Of a stretch of DNA of 64,000 nucleotides, positions 8,391 to 18,553 are shown piece by piece (position 1 is the first letter of the stretch; each line of letters opens with the position of its first letter). Source of the stretch: Falsiroseomonas sp041690465 (lineage in GTDB: Bacteria; Pseudomonadota; Alphaproteobacteria; Acetobacterales; Acetobacteraceae). The stretch spans positions 302,188 to 366,187 of the forward strand of contig NZ_JAWLHG010000003.1 of assembly GCF_041690465.1 (NCBI RefSeq). Reading direction: 5' to 3'. Both the position numbers and the translations under genes were made by a program. The notes below the pieces were generated by a model. It was not told where the DNA came from. It did no database searches and saw nothing but the letters and a program-made list of their open reading frames with translations.

Positions 8391-9071
8391 TCAGCCTGAG
8401 GCAGGAACGCGCACCCGGTCCAGCAGGGTTTCGATGAAAGGCAGCATCCGTTGCGCAATGAGGTCGGCGCCTTCCGCGCTGGGGTGGATGCGGTCGGGCT
8501 GATTCAGCGCCGGGTCGCCGGCCACGCCGTCGAGCAGGAAGGGATAGAACACGACGTCCGGATTCTCGCGCGAAAGGCTCTCGAACACCTCCGTGAACTC
8601 GCGGCCGTAGTCGCGGCCGAGGTTGGGCGGCGCCATCATCCCGGCCAGCAGCACCGGGGTGTCGCGCTGCGCCAGCGTGTCCAGGATGGCCGCGAGGTTC
8701 GCCTTCATCTGCGCCGGCGTCAGGCCGCGCAGCGCATCGTTGCCGCCGAGCGCCACGATCACCGCATGCGGCCGGTCGGCCAGCGCCCAGGCCAGCCGCG
8801 CCCGCCCGCCGGCGGAGGTATCGCCGGAGACGCCGGCATCGATCACCCGCACGTTCCGCCCCGCCTGGCGCAGTCGCGCCTGGATGCGCGCCGGCAGGCC
8901 CTCCGGCCGGGCCAGCCCGTAGCCGGCGGTGATGGAATCGCCGAGCATGAGCAGGCGGATTTCCTCGCCCGGCCCCGCCTGTGCCCGTGCGCCTTTCGTT
9001 CCGGCGAGCAACAGTCCGAAACCGGCGGCTGCCTTTCGCAGCGCGGCACGGCGACCATATCTGCCCGGCAA
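8391..9071 (-). CDS. SGNH-type arylesterase / acyl-CoA thioesterase I (TesA-like)
   Basis: The SGNH blocks are clear: GDSITAGYGL (nucleophile Ser46), VSGDTS, LGGNDALRG (oxyanion Asn) and DRIHPSAEG (catalytic Asp/His). The family hydrolyses esters and thioesters in the periplasm. No ATG lies in frame before the domain; a TTG at 9071 yields a signal peptide (GRRAALRKAAAGFGLLLAG) with twin arginines, giving 226 residues. The gene is divergent from the ABC pair that follows, the same tesA/ybbA-ybbP arrangement as in E. coli, which supports the call. Start confidence is low because only 13 bp separate it from the divergent gene. Confidence 0.8.
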   Translation of the reverse strand: MPGRYGRRAALRKAAAGFGLLLAGTKGARAQAGPGEEIRLLMLGDSITAGYGLARPEGLPARIQARLRQAGRNVRVIDAGVSGDTSAGGRARLAWALADRPHAVIVALGGNDALRGLTPAQMKANLAAILDTLAQRDTPVLLAGMMAPPNLGRDYGREFTEVFESLSRENPDVVFYPFLLDGVAGDPALNQPDRIHPSAEGADLIAQRMLPFIETLLDRVRVPASG

Positions 9072-9084
9072 GCCGGAGAGACCC

Positions 9085-9791
<707 letters not shown>

Positions 9792-9795
<4 letters not shown>

Positions 9796-12308
9796 CCTCC
9801 CACCTCCTGCAGGGCTGGCGCCTGGCCCGGCGTGAGCTGCGCGGCGGCCTGAAGTCGCTGCGCATCGTGCTGGCCTGCCTCGCGCTTGGCGTGGCGGCGA
9901 TCGCCGCGGTGGGCACGCTGCGCGCCGCCACCGAGGCCGGGCTGCAGGCCGACGGCGCGAGGCTGCTCGGCGGCGACATCGAGGTGGAGACCAACCAGCG
10001 CGCCCTGCCGCAGGCGGCCAAGGATTGGGCGACGGCGCGCGGCGCCATCCTCTCCGAAGTCATCGAGATGCGCGCCATGGCCGTCGCGCCCTCCGGCGAG
10101 CGCGCGCTGGTGGAGCTGAAGGCGGTGGACGGCGCCTATCCGCTGTTCGGCGAGTTGGTGCTGGCACCAGCCGGCGCGACCCTGGCGCCCCGCGATGGCC
10201 GCCACGGGGTCGCACTCGAAGCCTCGGTGGTGGAGCGGCTGGGGCTGCGGCCGGGCGACCCCGTCCGCCTCGGCGAGGCCACCTTCACCTTCGTCGGCGT
10301 GGTGGCGAACGAGCCCGACCGCATCGCCAGCCCCGCCGTGCTGGGGCCGCGCGCCCTGGCGCTGGCCTCCGCGGTGCCCGAGACCGGGCTGATCCAGCCC
10401 GGCTCGCTGTTCGACTACGACACCCGCGTCCGCCTGCCCCCCGGCACCGATCCGCGCCGCTTCGCCGAGGACTGGCAGGCGGCGCATGGCGATGGCGGCT
10501 GGCGGGTGCGGTTCGCCGGCGAGGCGGAACCCCGCGTCAGCCGCTTCCTCGACCGCGCCGCCTCCTTCCTGACGCTGGCGGGGCTCACCGCGCTGCTGGT
10601 CGGCGGCATCGGGGTCGCGACCGGTGTGCGCGCCTGGCTGGAGGCGCGCGGGCGCACCATTGCCACGCTCCGCTGCCTCGGCGCGCCGGCCGGCACCATC
10701 CTGGCGACCTACCTGATCCAGGTGATGGTGCTGGCGGTGCTCGGCACCGTCATCGGGCTGGTGGCGGGCTTCGGCCTGACCTGGCTCGCGGCGCAGGCGC
10801 TTGAAGGCGCGTTGCCGGTGCCGCCGCGCTTCGGCATCTACCCGGCGGAGCTCGCGCTCGCCGCGCTCTACGGGCTGCTGACGGCGCTGGCCTTCGCGCT
10901 GTGGCCGCTCGGCCGGGCGCAGCGCATTCCCGGCGCGGCGCTGTTCCGCGACACCGTGACCGCGACGCCCGGCTGGCCCTCGCGCGGGCTGGTGCTGACC
11001 AACATCGCCGCGGCGCTGGCGCTGGCGGTGCTGGTGGTGGCCACCGCCGAGCAGCCGCGCTTCGCCATGGGCTTCGTCGCCGGCGCGGCGGCGACGCTCC
11101 TGCTGTTCCGCCTCGGCGCCACGCTGCTGATGCGCGCCGCGCGGGCCTTCCGCCATGTCCGCCGCCCGGCCTGGCGCCTCGGCCTGGCCAACCTGCACCG
11201 GCCGGGCGCGCCGACGCCGATCATGCTGGTGGCACTCGGCATCGGGCTGACCACGCTGGCCGCGATCGCCACCATCGAGGGCAATCTGCGCCGGCAGATC
11301 ACCGAGCAGCTGCCGGACGCCGCACCCTCCTTCTTCTTCATCGACATTCAGAACGAGCAGGCCCGGGAGTTCGACCGCATCGCGCAGGCGCAGCCCGGGG
11401 TGGCCGAGGTGAAGCGCGCGCCCTCGCTGCGCGCGCGCGTCGTCGTGGTGGACGGCGTGCCGGCCGAGCAGCTCACGGTGCGCGAGGACACGCGCTGGGC
11501 GCTGCGCGGCGACCGCGGCCTGACCTATGCCGCGACGCCGCCCGAGGGCACCCGGCTGGTGGCCGGCGAGTGGTGGCCGGCGGATTACGACGGCCCGCCG
11601 CTGCTCTCCTTCGACGCCAACATCGCCGAGGGCTGGGGGATCGGCCTCGGCTCGGTGATCACGGTGAACGTGCTCGGCCGCGACATCGACCTGAAGATCG
11701 CCTCGCTGCGGGAGATCCAGTGGCGCGGGCTCGGCATCAACTACGTCATGGTCGCCTCGCCCGGCCTGCTGGAGGCGGCGCCGCACACCCACATCGCCAC
11801 CGTGCGCAGCACGCCGGAGACCGAGACGGGCGTGCTGCGCGCCATCACCGACGCCTTCCCCAACGTCTCCGGCATCCGCGTGCGCGATGCGCTGGAGGCG
11901 GTGGCGGGGCTGCTCTCGCGCGTCGGCGTGGCGCTGCAGGCAACCTCCTCGGTCACGCTGCTGGCGGGGATGCTGGTGCTGGCGGGCGCGGTGGCGGCCG
12001 GGCAGCGGCGACGGGTGCGCGATGCGGTCGTGTTGAAGACCGTCGGCGCCACGCGCTCCCAGATCCGCGCCGCCTGGCTGGTGGAGTTCGGCATCCTCGG
12101 GCTGGTGGCGGGGCTGCTGGCGGCGGCGGCGGGCTCGGCGGCCTCCTGGGCGGTGGTGCGCTTCGTCATGCGCGGCGAGTGGGTGTTCCTGCCCGGCACG
12201 CTGGCCGTGGTGGTGGCGGGGTGCGTGGTGCTGACGCTGGGCTTCGGCTATGTCGGCACGGCGCTGGCGCTGCGCGTCCGCCCGGCGCCGCTGTTGCGCA
12301 ATGAATGA
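9792..12308 (+). CDS. ybbP: ABC transporter permease, YbbP family (FtsX domains)
   Basis: The 838-residue membrane protein carries an N-terminal anchor, a long periplasmic region, and two FtsX-type blocks of three membrane helices (about residues 250-350 and 700-830), with a further hydrophobic set in the middle. This is the size and layout of YbbP. It pairs with the ATPase just upstream (4-base overlap) and is followed by another 4-base overlap with the deaminase gene. The biochemical role of YbbAP is not settled; the location beside a TesA-like esterase suggests lysolipid or fatty-acid handling. Confidence 0.88.
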
Positions 12309-12859
12309 ACAAGGCGTTGGATCCGCGGATGGACGACTCCGCCCCCGACGACGCCGCCCCGGACGACACCGGCGAATCGGATGACACCCATCTGCGCCAC
12401 GCCTTTGCCCTCGCGGCCAAGGCACGGGCGCGGGGAGACCGCCCTTTCGCGGCAGTGATCGTCGCGGAGGACGGCACCACCCTCGCCGAGGGCCTCTCGA
12501 CCCAGGGAACGGGCGGCGGCGGAACCCTGGCGCATTCCGAGATGAATGCCTGCCAGGCGGTGATTGCCGCCGGCATTCCCCGCCCTCGGCTGCGTCGCGC
12601 CACCATCTATTCCTCGGGCGAGCCCTGCGCCATGTGCGCCGCGGCGATCTTCTACACCGGGATCGGGCGGGTCGTTTACGGCCTCTCGGCCGCCGCGATC
12701 CTGCATCTGCGCAACGCGCAGCCGCACACCGCCGGTCTCTCGCTCTCCTGCCGCGAGGTGCTGGCAAGCGCGGCCGAGCCGGTGGAGGTGGTCGGCCCCT
12801 GCCTCGAAGCCGAAGGCGCCCAGCCGCATGCGGGCTACTGGCAACAGGACGCCGCCTGA
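12305..12859 (+). CDS. Nucleoside/guanine deaminase-like zinc enzyme
   Basis: This is a 184-residue cytidine-deaminase-fold protein. The zinc site is His77-Ser-Glu79 (HSEMNA) with Cys108 and Cys111 in EPCAMCAAAI. HSE replaces the usual HAE, and the order matches guanine deaminase and TadA-like nucleoside deaminases more than dCMP deaminase. It would hydrolyse an amino group from a purine or pyrimidine. The first 25 residues are acidic and likely disordered. It overlaps ybbP by four bases, yet no functional link is evident. Confidence 0.8.
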   Translation: MNKALDPRMDDSAPDDAAPDDTGESDDTHLRHAFALAAKARARGDRPFAAVIVAEDGTTLAEGLSTQGTGGGGTLAHSEMNACQAVIAAGIPRPRLRRATIYSSGEPCAMCAAAIFYTGIGRVVYGLSAAAILHLRNAQPHTAGLSLSCREVLASAAEPVEVVGPCLEAEGAQPHAGYWQQDAA

Positions 12860-12893
12860 TCTCGCGCATCGTGAAACGAATGTGAGACCCCGG

Positions 12894-12923
12894 TTGATCC
12901 GGATTACGAAAACTCCATATAAT
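12894..12923 (+). promoter_or_regulatory. Sigma-70 promoter of the Bax-inhibitor-1 gene
   Basis: TTGATC at 12894-12899, an 18-bp spacer, and a perfect TATAAT at 12918-12923 lie 55 bp before the ATG at 12979. The region is AT-richer than its surroundings. This is the best consensus promoter in the window. Confidence 0.75.
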
Positions 12924-12978
12924 GCACGACGCCGGGACGGCCTTCCCACCCTCGTCCCGCCGGGAGGATGAACTGACC

Positions 12979-13782
12979 ATGGCTATCGGTCCCGACAACC
13001 GCTTCCAGACGGGCGGCTCGGCCTGGACGCAGCCCTTCGGGCGGTCCGCGGCCGTTGACTCCGCCCAGCTCGATGAGGGGCTGCGGACGTATATGCTGCG
13101 GGTCTACAACTGGATGGCCTCCGGCCTCCTGTTGACCGGCATCGTCGCCTTCCTCATCGCCAGCAATCCCAGCATCGCCAGCATGTTCTACGAGGTGGTG
13201 CGCACCCCGCGCGGCAATGCGGTGGTACCGACGATCCTCGGCTGGGTCGCGATGTTCTCCCCGCTCGCCTTCATCCTGGTGCTGAGCTTCGGCATCAACC
13301 GGATGAGCAAGACGACGGCGCAGGCGCTGTTCTGGGCCTTCTGCGCGGTGATGGGCGCGTCGATGTCGAACATCTTCGCGATCTACACCGGCGCCTCGAT
13401 CGCCTCGACCTTCTTCATCACGGCGTCGATGTTCGCGGCGGTCAGCCTGTACGGCTACACCACCAAGGCGGACCTCACGAAGCTCGGCTCCTTCATGCTG
13501 ATGGGCCTGATCGGCATCATCATCGCGAGCGTGGTGAACATCTTCATCGGCAGCTCGGCGCTGCAGTTCGCCATCAGTGTGATCGGTGTGGTCGTGTTCG
13601 TCGGCCTCACGGCCTACGACACCCAGCGGATCAAGGCGGACTACATCGAGCACGCCTACGCGGAGGGCACGGAGCTGGCGGGCAAGCGGAGCGTCTTCGA
13701 CGCGCTCGGCCTCTACCTGAACTTCGTCAACCTGTTCCAGCTGCTGCTGCAGTTCATGGGCGTGCGGCAGAACAGCGAGTGA
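12979..13782 (+). CDS. Bax inhibitor-1/YccA family membrane protein
   Basis: The 267-residue protein has seven hydrophobic segments after a polar N-terminus and the family features: RVYNWMASGLLLTGIVAF, SMSNIFAIYTGASIASTFF, YGYTTKADLT, and GLTAYDTQRIK near the C-terminus. Family members (YbhL, YccA, TMBIM) are pH-sensitive calcium-leak channels or FtsH modulators. ATG at 12979 is preceded by GGGAGGATG. It has its own promoter and is followed by an intrinsic terminator at 13852, so it is a single-gene unit. Confidence 0.92.
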   Translation: MAIGPDNRFQTGGSAWTQPFGRSAAVDSAQLDEGLRTYMLRVYNWMASGLLLTGIVAFLIASNPSIASMFYEVVRTPRGNAVVPTILGWVAMFSPLAFILVLSFGINRMSKTTAQALFWAFCAVMGASMSNIFAIYTGASIASTFFITASMFAAVSLYGYTTKADLTKLGSFMLMGLIGIIIASVVNIFIGSSALQFAISVIGVVVFVGLTAYDTQRIKADYIEHAYAEGTELAGKRSVFDALGLYLNFVNLFQLLLQFMGVRQNSE

Positions 13783-13851
13783 GCCTCGCGGCCCGGCCGG
13801 CCCGAAAGGGTGAACCGGGCACGAAGAATCGCTGAAGCGCCTGTCATGCGG

Positions 13852-13884
13852 ACCCCGGGGGGCAACCTCCGGGGTTTGTTTTGT
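13852..13884 (+). terminator. Rho-independent terminator after the Bax-inhibitor-1 gene
   Basis: Seven-base arms ACCCCGG and CCGGGGT around a GC-rich loop are followed by TTTGTTTTGT. It lies 69 bp past the stop codon and reads in the gene direction. Confidence 0.8.
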
Positions 13885-14019
13885 GCGCGGATCGCTGTCG
13901 CGCATGTAACCTTGTTGTCACACTTTCACGGTGAGATGGCCTGAGACGGCCGCCCCCCGGCGGGCAGGCCCGGCTCAACTGGCAGCCGCGCCAAGCGGAG
14001 CCCATGGAAGGCAAGGCAC

Positions 14020-16008
14020 ATGCGCAACAACGGACCAGTGACCGATCGCGAGATCCTGCTGCCCGAAACCGAGATGCTGGTGTCGCACACCGATCCCGGC
14101 GGGCGGATCAGCTTCTGCAACCACGAATTCGTCCGCATCAGCGGCTTCGACGGCGCGGAACTCACCGGAGCGCCGCACAACATCGTCCGCCATCCCGACA
14201 TGCCGCAGCAGGCCTTCCGCAACCTCTGGGAGACGATCAAGGCCGGCAAGGTCTGGGAAGGGCTGGTGAAGAACCGCACCAAATCGGGTGACTTCTACTG
14301 GGTGCGCGCGAATGTCACGCCGGTGATCGAGGCCGGCCAGTTGCAGGGCTTCCTCTCCATCCGTGTCAAGCCCGAACGCGCCGAGGTGGAGCGCGCCGCC
14401 GCCGCCTATGCCCGCTTCCGTGCCGGCACCGCCGGCGGGCTCGCATTGCGAGAAGGCGAGATCGTCTCGACCAGCCCGATGGCCAGGCTCGGCCGCGCCT
14501 GGCGCAGCGTCACCGGCCGCCTGGCGCTGGCGGGGGCGAGCTTCGCCGCGACGCTCGGAACCCTGGACTGGCTTGGCGCGGCCGGGGCGCCGGTGGCGGC
14601 GCAGCTGGCTGTCTCGGCGCTCGGCCTGGGCCTGTCGGGCACCCTGGGCTGGCTCGCCCTCGCGCTGATGCGCGCCTCGTTGGCCGAGTTGCAGCGCTGC
14701 TTCGCCATGGTGGCGGATGGCGACTACCACACGAAGATCCCGGCGCCCCCCGCCGCGGAGTTCCACGACGTCGTCATGCGGCTGCGCGGCATGCGCGCGA
14801 AGCTCGGCTACACCGTGCAGGAGCGGGCCGAGAGCGAGCGTGCCGCCGCCCTGGACCGCAAGGGCGCGATCGCCGACATGGCCGAGCGCATCGAAGGCTC
14901 CGCGCGGCAGGCGATGGAGGCGATCAGCGCACGCACCGCCGAGATGGCGCGGGAGGCGGACGGGATGGCGGCGGCGGTCACGCAGGTCCGCCACGGCGCC
15001 GAAGGCGCCTCGGACGGCGCGCGCGAGGCCCTGGCCAATGTGCAGGCGGTCGCCGCCGCCACCGAGCAGCTCGCCGCGTCGGTGCGCGAGATCACCGAGC
15101 AGGCGGCGCGCGCCGGCACCGCCACGCAGCGCGCGGTGGAGCAGAGCGAGCGCAGCCAGGCGACGATCCGCGCCCTCTCGGCCTCGCTCGGCAAGGTGGA
15201 GGAGGTGGTGCAGCTGATCCGTCGCATCGCCGAGCAGACCAACCTGCTGGCGCTGAACGCCACCATCGAGGCGGCGCGCGCCGGCGAGGCCGGCAAGGGC
15301 TTCGCCGTGGTCGCGGGCGAGGTGAAGGAGCTCGCCACCCAGACGGCGCGCTCCACGGAAGAGATCACCCGCCACATCGGCGAGATCCTGAACGGCAGCC
15401 GGGCGGCGGTGGCGGCGGTGGACGGCATTGGCCAGAGCATCGCGGAGATCTGCGGCGTCTCCTCCTCCATCGCCGCGGCGATGGAACAGCAGGCCGCGGC
15501 GACGCAGGAGATCGCGCGCAACGTCGCCGGCAGCAGTGCGGCGGTCGGCCAGGCCAGCAGCAGGGCGCAGGAGGTGCAGCAGGCCGCGCAAGGCGCCGGC
15601 GCGCTCGCCGAGGCGGTGCGCGGCGGCAGCGAGCAGGTGGACAGGGAGGTCGGCGCCATGCGCGGCGCGCTGGTGGAGCTGGTCCGAACCTCCATGGCGG
15701 ATGCCGACCGGCGGTCCGAGCCGCGCCTTGCGGTGCAGCAGGCCTGCACCGTCCAGGCCGGCGCGGCACGGCACGAGGCATCGCTGCTGAACGTCTCGGG
15801 GCATGGCTGCCTGGTGGCGGGGCTGCCCGGCCTCGCGAACGGCAGCGCGCTGACGCTGACGGTCGCGGGCTGGGGGATCACCGCACCCTTCCGGGTGAGC
15901 GGGGCGAGCGCACGGGGCCTGCACCTGGCGCTTGCGGACGGGCAGGGTGCCGAGGGCTGGACCGCACAGGTCGCGCGGCTCATCGCCGGCGGCCGGCAGG
16001 CGGCGTAG
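14020..16008 (+). CDS. Chemoreceptor with N-terminal PAS and C-terminal PilZ domain (Aer/Tlp1-like)
   Basis: This is a 662-residue methyl-accepting protein. Residues 15-120 are a PAS domain of the Aer type (ISFCNHEFVRISGF, NIVRHPDMPQQAFRNLWETI, GDFYWVRANVTPV), which usually holds FAD and senses redox or oxygen. Two adjacent membrane segments at about 170-220 leave almost no periplasmic part. A HAMP-like linker and a long coiled coil follow; the signalling tip EQTNLLALNATIEAARAGE is around 405-423. Residues from about 563 hold RRSEPR and NVSGHG, the RxxxR and [DN]xSxxG motifs of a c-di-GMP-binding PilZ domain. This matches the Azospirillum Tlp1 design and links energy taxis to c-di-GMP. No che genes are adjacent. 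Confidence 0.9.
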   Translation: MRNNGPVTDREILLPETEMLVSHTDPGGRISFCNHEFVRISGFDGAELTGAPHNIVRHPDMPQQAFRNLWETIKAGKVWEGLVKNRTKSGDFYWVRANVTPVIEAGQLQGFLSIRVKPERAEVERAAAAYARFRAGTAGGLALREGEIVSTSPMARLGRAWRSVTGRLALAGASFAATLGTLDWLGAAGAPVAAQLAVSALGLGLSGTLGWLALALMRASLAELQRCFAMVADGDYHTKIPAPPAAEFHDVVMRLRGMRAKLGYTVQERAESERAAALDRKGAIADMAERIEGSARQAMEAISARTAEMAREADGMAAAVTQVRHGAEGASDGAREALANVQAVAAATEQLAASVREITEQAARAGTATQRAVEQSERSQATIRALSASLGKVEEVVQLIRRIAEQTNLLALNATIEAARAGEAGKGFAVVAGEVKELATQTARSTEEITRHIGEILNGSRAAVAAVDGIGQSIAEICGVSSSIAAAMEQQAAATQEIARNVAGSSAAVGQASSRAQEVQQAAQGAGALAEAVRGGSEQVDREVGAMRGALVELVRTSMADADRRSEPRLAVQQACTVQAGAARHEASLLNVSGHGCLVAGLPGLANGSALTLTVAGWGITAPFRVSGASARGLHLALADGQGAEGWTAQVARLIAGGRQAA

Positions 16009-16020
16009 CCGGCAGGGGCA

Positions 16021-16054
16021 GGCGCAGGGCGGGCCGGGGCCGGCGCCCTGCGCC
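16021..16054 (+). terminator. Strong hairpin after the chemoreceptor gene
   Basis: Perfect 11-base arms (GGCGCAGGGCG at 16021 and CGCCCTGCGCC at 16044) start 12 bp after the stop codon. No T-tract follows, so this is a transcript-end or stability hairpin rather than a classic intrinsic terminator. Confidence 0.4.
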
Positions 16055-16068
16055 CGCCCCGGCCGGCT

Positions 16069-16186
16069 CTAGCCCGCGATCGCCCTGGGTGTGCACGCCG
16101 CAGGCGGGCACGCCAGGGCGTGAATCGCTGGCTCGAAAGGGCTGAACCCGAGCTGCCCGGACACAGTCCGGGCAGCTCGGGTCTAG
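16069..16186 (-). repeat. Two-hairpin palindromic repeat element, copy 2
   Basis: This is the second copy of the element at 6763-6879, in the same orientation. The end hairpin is a perfect 17-base stem, arms 16146-16162 and 16166-16182, loop ACA. C16153 pairs with G16175 where copy 1 has T6847 with A6869. CTAG bounds both ends. On the minus strand the element starts at the TAG stop of cysD. Confidence 0.8.
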
Positions 16187-17103
16187 AAGTAGCCCTCGCG
16201 CTTCTTGCGCTCCATGGAGGCGTCCTGGTCCTTGTCGATCAGGCGGCCGGCACGCTCGCTGACGCGGCTTTCGCGCAGCTCCTCGATCACCTGCCCGATG
16301 GTCTCGGCCCGGCTCTCATGCGCCGCGGTCAGCGGCCAGTCGCCCATGGTGCGGAAGCGCACCCACGCCATCTCCACCTGCTCGCCGGGCAGCAGCGGCA
16401 TGCGCTCGTCGTCGCGCATGATGATCATGCCGTCGCGGCGCAGCACCGGGCGCTCGGCCGCGTAGTAGAGCGGCACGATGGGGATGTCCTCGGCGGCGAT
16501 GTAGTCCCACACGTCGAACTCGGTCCAGTTGGACAGCGGGAACACGCGCATGCCCTCGCCCTGGGCGATGCGCGTGTTGTAGAGGCCCCAGAGCTCCGGC
16601 CGCTGGTTGCGCGGCTCCCAGCTATGGCCGGCGGTGCGGTGGCTGAACACGCGCTCCTTGGCGCGGGCCTTCTCCTCGTCGCGGCGGGCGCCGCCGATCG
16701 CGGCGTCGAACTTGCCGGCGTTCAGCGCCTGCTTCAGCGCCTCGGTGCCCATGACGTTCATGTGCACCTGGCTGCCGCTGTCGATCGGGTTGATGCCGCG
16801 GGCCAGGCCATCGGGGTTGGTGTGGACGATCAGGTTCAGGCCGAGCTCCGCCGCCCGGCGGTCGCGGAACTCCAGCATGGCGCGGAAGTCCCAGCCGGTG
16901 GCGATGTGCAGGCAGGGAAAGGGCAGCCGGCCGGGCGCGAAGGCCTTCATCGCGATGTGCAGGACCACCGAGCTGTCCTTGCCGATCGAATAGAGCAGCA
17001 CCGGGTTGCGGAAGCTCGCCGCGGTCTCCCGCAGGATGCCGATCGCCTCGGCCTCCAGGCGCCGCAGATGAGGTGTCAGCCGGGTCGCCGCCTCGGGTCG
17101 CAT
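16183..17103 (-). CDS. cysD: Sulfate adenylyltransferase subunit 2
   Basis: The 306-residue ATP-pyrophosphatase has the PP-loop SIGKDSS at 39-45 (family motif SGGKDS), the conserved GARRDEEKARAKERVFS, WTEFDVWDYI and the typical terminal ERKKREGYF. CysD makes adenylylsulfate from ATP and sulfate with the GTPase CysN, the first step of assimilation. CysN(C) normally follows cysD directly. Here the cysD stop is part of the 118-bp repeat element and then comes the convergent chemoreceptor gene, so cysN must lie elsewhere or be lost. Confidence 0.93.
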   Translation of the reverse strand: MRPEAATRLTPHLRRLEAEAIGILRETAASFRNPVLLYSIGKDSSVVLHIAMKAFAPGRLPFPCLHIATGWDFRAMLEFRDRRAAELGLNLIVHTNPDGLARGINPIDSGSQVHMNVMGTEALKQALNAGKFDAAIGGARRDEEKARAKERVFSHRTAGHSWEPRNQRPELWGLYNTRIAQGEGMRVFPLSNWTEFDVWDYIAAEDIPIVPLYYAAERPVLRRDGMIIMRDDERMPLLPGEQVEMAWVRFRTMGDWPLTAAHESRAETIGQVIEELRESRVSERAGRLIDKDQDASMERKKREGYF

Positions 17104-17227
17104 AAGTTGGGGGTCCTCGGGAATTGGCTGTGCGCCCGGCGTGAAAGCACGCCCGCGGGTTGAGGGGAACCCCTGCCGTGTCGCTGGAATCGTGCCGGCC
17201 CCGAGGTGCCTCGCGCCACTGGACGGC

Positions 17228-18553
17228 TCAACTGGATTTCAGCACGCCTTGCAGCTTTTCCGCCGCCGTCGGCTTGTCGGTGCGGTCGATGGCGGCGAGC
17301 TCGGCGGCCAGCCGGTCCAGGGCCTGTTCATAGATCTGCCGCTCGGAGAAGGACTGGTCGGGCTGGCCGGAATTGCGGTGCAGGTCGCGCACCACCTCGG
17401 CGATGGCCAGCGGGTCGCCGGAGTTGATCTTCTGCTCGTATTCCTGGGCCCGACGCGACCACATGGTGCGCTTGATGCGGGCGCGGCCGCGCAGGATCTC
17501 CAGCGCCTCGTTCATCATCTTCTCGCTGGCCAGCATGCGCAGGCCAGAGGAGGCTGCCTTGTTGACCGGGACGCGCAGCGTCATCCGGTTCTCCTCGAAG
17601 GTCACGATGATGACCTTCAGCGACATGCCAGCGACAGGCATCTCCTCGATGCCCTGCACCTGGCCGACGCCATGGGTGGGATAGACCACGTGGTCGCCGG
17701 CCTTGAACTCGACATTCGGGCTCCGCGCGCGCGGCGGTGCGATGTGGTGCGAGCCGCCCGACGGGCGGGAGGGGTGCGGCGGGCGCATCGAACGCGGCGG
17801 GCCGGGGGCGTGGTGCGCGGCGGCTTCGGCGGCCGCCATCACAGCGGCCGTCATGGCGGGCAAGGGCGCGGCAGCCGGTGGCGGCGCCTCGGCCTGAGCT
17901 GCGGCAACGGCTTCGACGGCCGCCACCGATGTGGGGGCGGCTTCGGGAGCCGCCGGCTTGGGAACCGCCGGTTGCGAACGCGGCGCGGCGGGGCGCGCCG
18001 CGTCCGGCGCCGGCGCTTCCTTGGCGACCGATGCGGGCGGCTTGGCGGGTGCGATCCGTGCCGCGGCAGCCGACTTCGCGGCGGCGGGCTTGGAGGCGGG
18101 CGGGCGCGAGGCGGCCGGCGCAGCATTGGTCGCGGCCACGAACCTGGCCACGGGCGCCGCCTTGGTGGGCCTGGCGCTTGCGGCGACCTTCGCGGGGGCG
18201 GCCTTGGCCGCCGGGCGCACCTTCGGGGCAGCTGCCGGCTTGCCGGCGGCAGGCTTCGCTGCAACCTTCCGCGCCGCAATGGCCGGCGCCGCCGCAGCCT
18301 TCGGCTTGGCCTTGGCGGCGGTCTTGGACGCTGTGGCTTTCACGGATGCGGGCCGGGACATCGCGGCGGCAGGCTTGCGGGCCGCCTTGACCTCCGGCTT
18401 CGCGGCGGGCTTGGCCGCCTTGCGACGGGCGGTGGCAACCTGCTTGGCCTTGGTCGCGGGCTTCGCGGCCTTCGGCACCGATTTCGCGGCACGTGAGGGC
18501 TTTGCGGCACTCTTCCCGCTGCGGCCGCTCGTCGACTGGGCGGTTGCCTTCAT
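17228..18553 (-). CDS. CarD-family transcription regulator with long basic N-terminal extension
   Basis: The last 163 residues (from about 279) are a normal alphaproteobacterial CarD: FKAGDHVVYPTHGVGQVQGIE (RNA polymerase-interacting Tudor-like part), the RVPVNKA turn, then the helical DNA-binding half with ILRGRARIKRTMWSRRAQEYE. CarD binds the RNAP beta subunit and stabilises open promoters. The first 278 residues are a low-complexity mix of A, K and P with repeated AAKPA/KPAA motifs, like histone H1 or AlgP tails, ending in a His/Pro-rich linker. Usual CarD length is about 160-190, so this is an extended form. It sits downstream of fdxA in the conserved helicase-S4-FdxA-CarD order. Confidence 0.88.
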   Translation of the reverse strand: MKATAQSTSGRSGKSAAKPSRAAKSVPKAAKPATKAKQVATARRKAAKPAAKPEVKAARKPAAAMSRPASVKATASKTAAKAKPKAAAAPAIAARKVAAKPAAGKPAAAPKVRPAAKAAPAKVAASARPTKAAPVARFVAATNAAPAASRPPASKPAAAKSAAAARIAPAKPPASVAKEAPAPDAARPAAPRSQPAVPKPAAPEAAPTSVAAVEAVAAAQAEAPPPAAAPLPAMTAAVMAAAEAAAHHAPGPPRSMRPPHPSRPSGGSHHIAPPRARSPNVEFKAGDHVVYPTHGVGQVQGIEEMPVAGMSLKVIIVTFEENRMTLRVPVNKAASSGLRMLASEKMMNEALEILRGRARIKRTMWSRRAQEYEQKINSGDPLAIAEVVRDLHRNSGQPDQSFSERQIYEQALDRLAAELAAIDRTDKPTAAEKLQGVLKSS

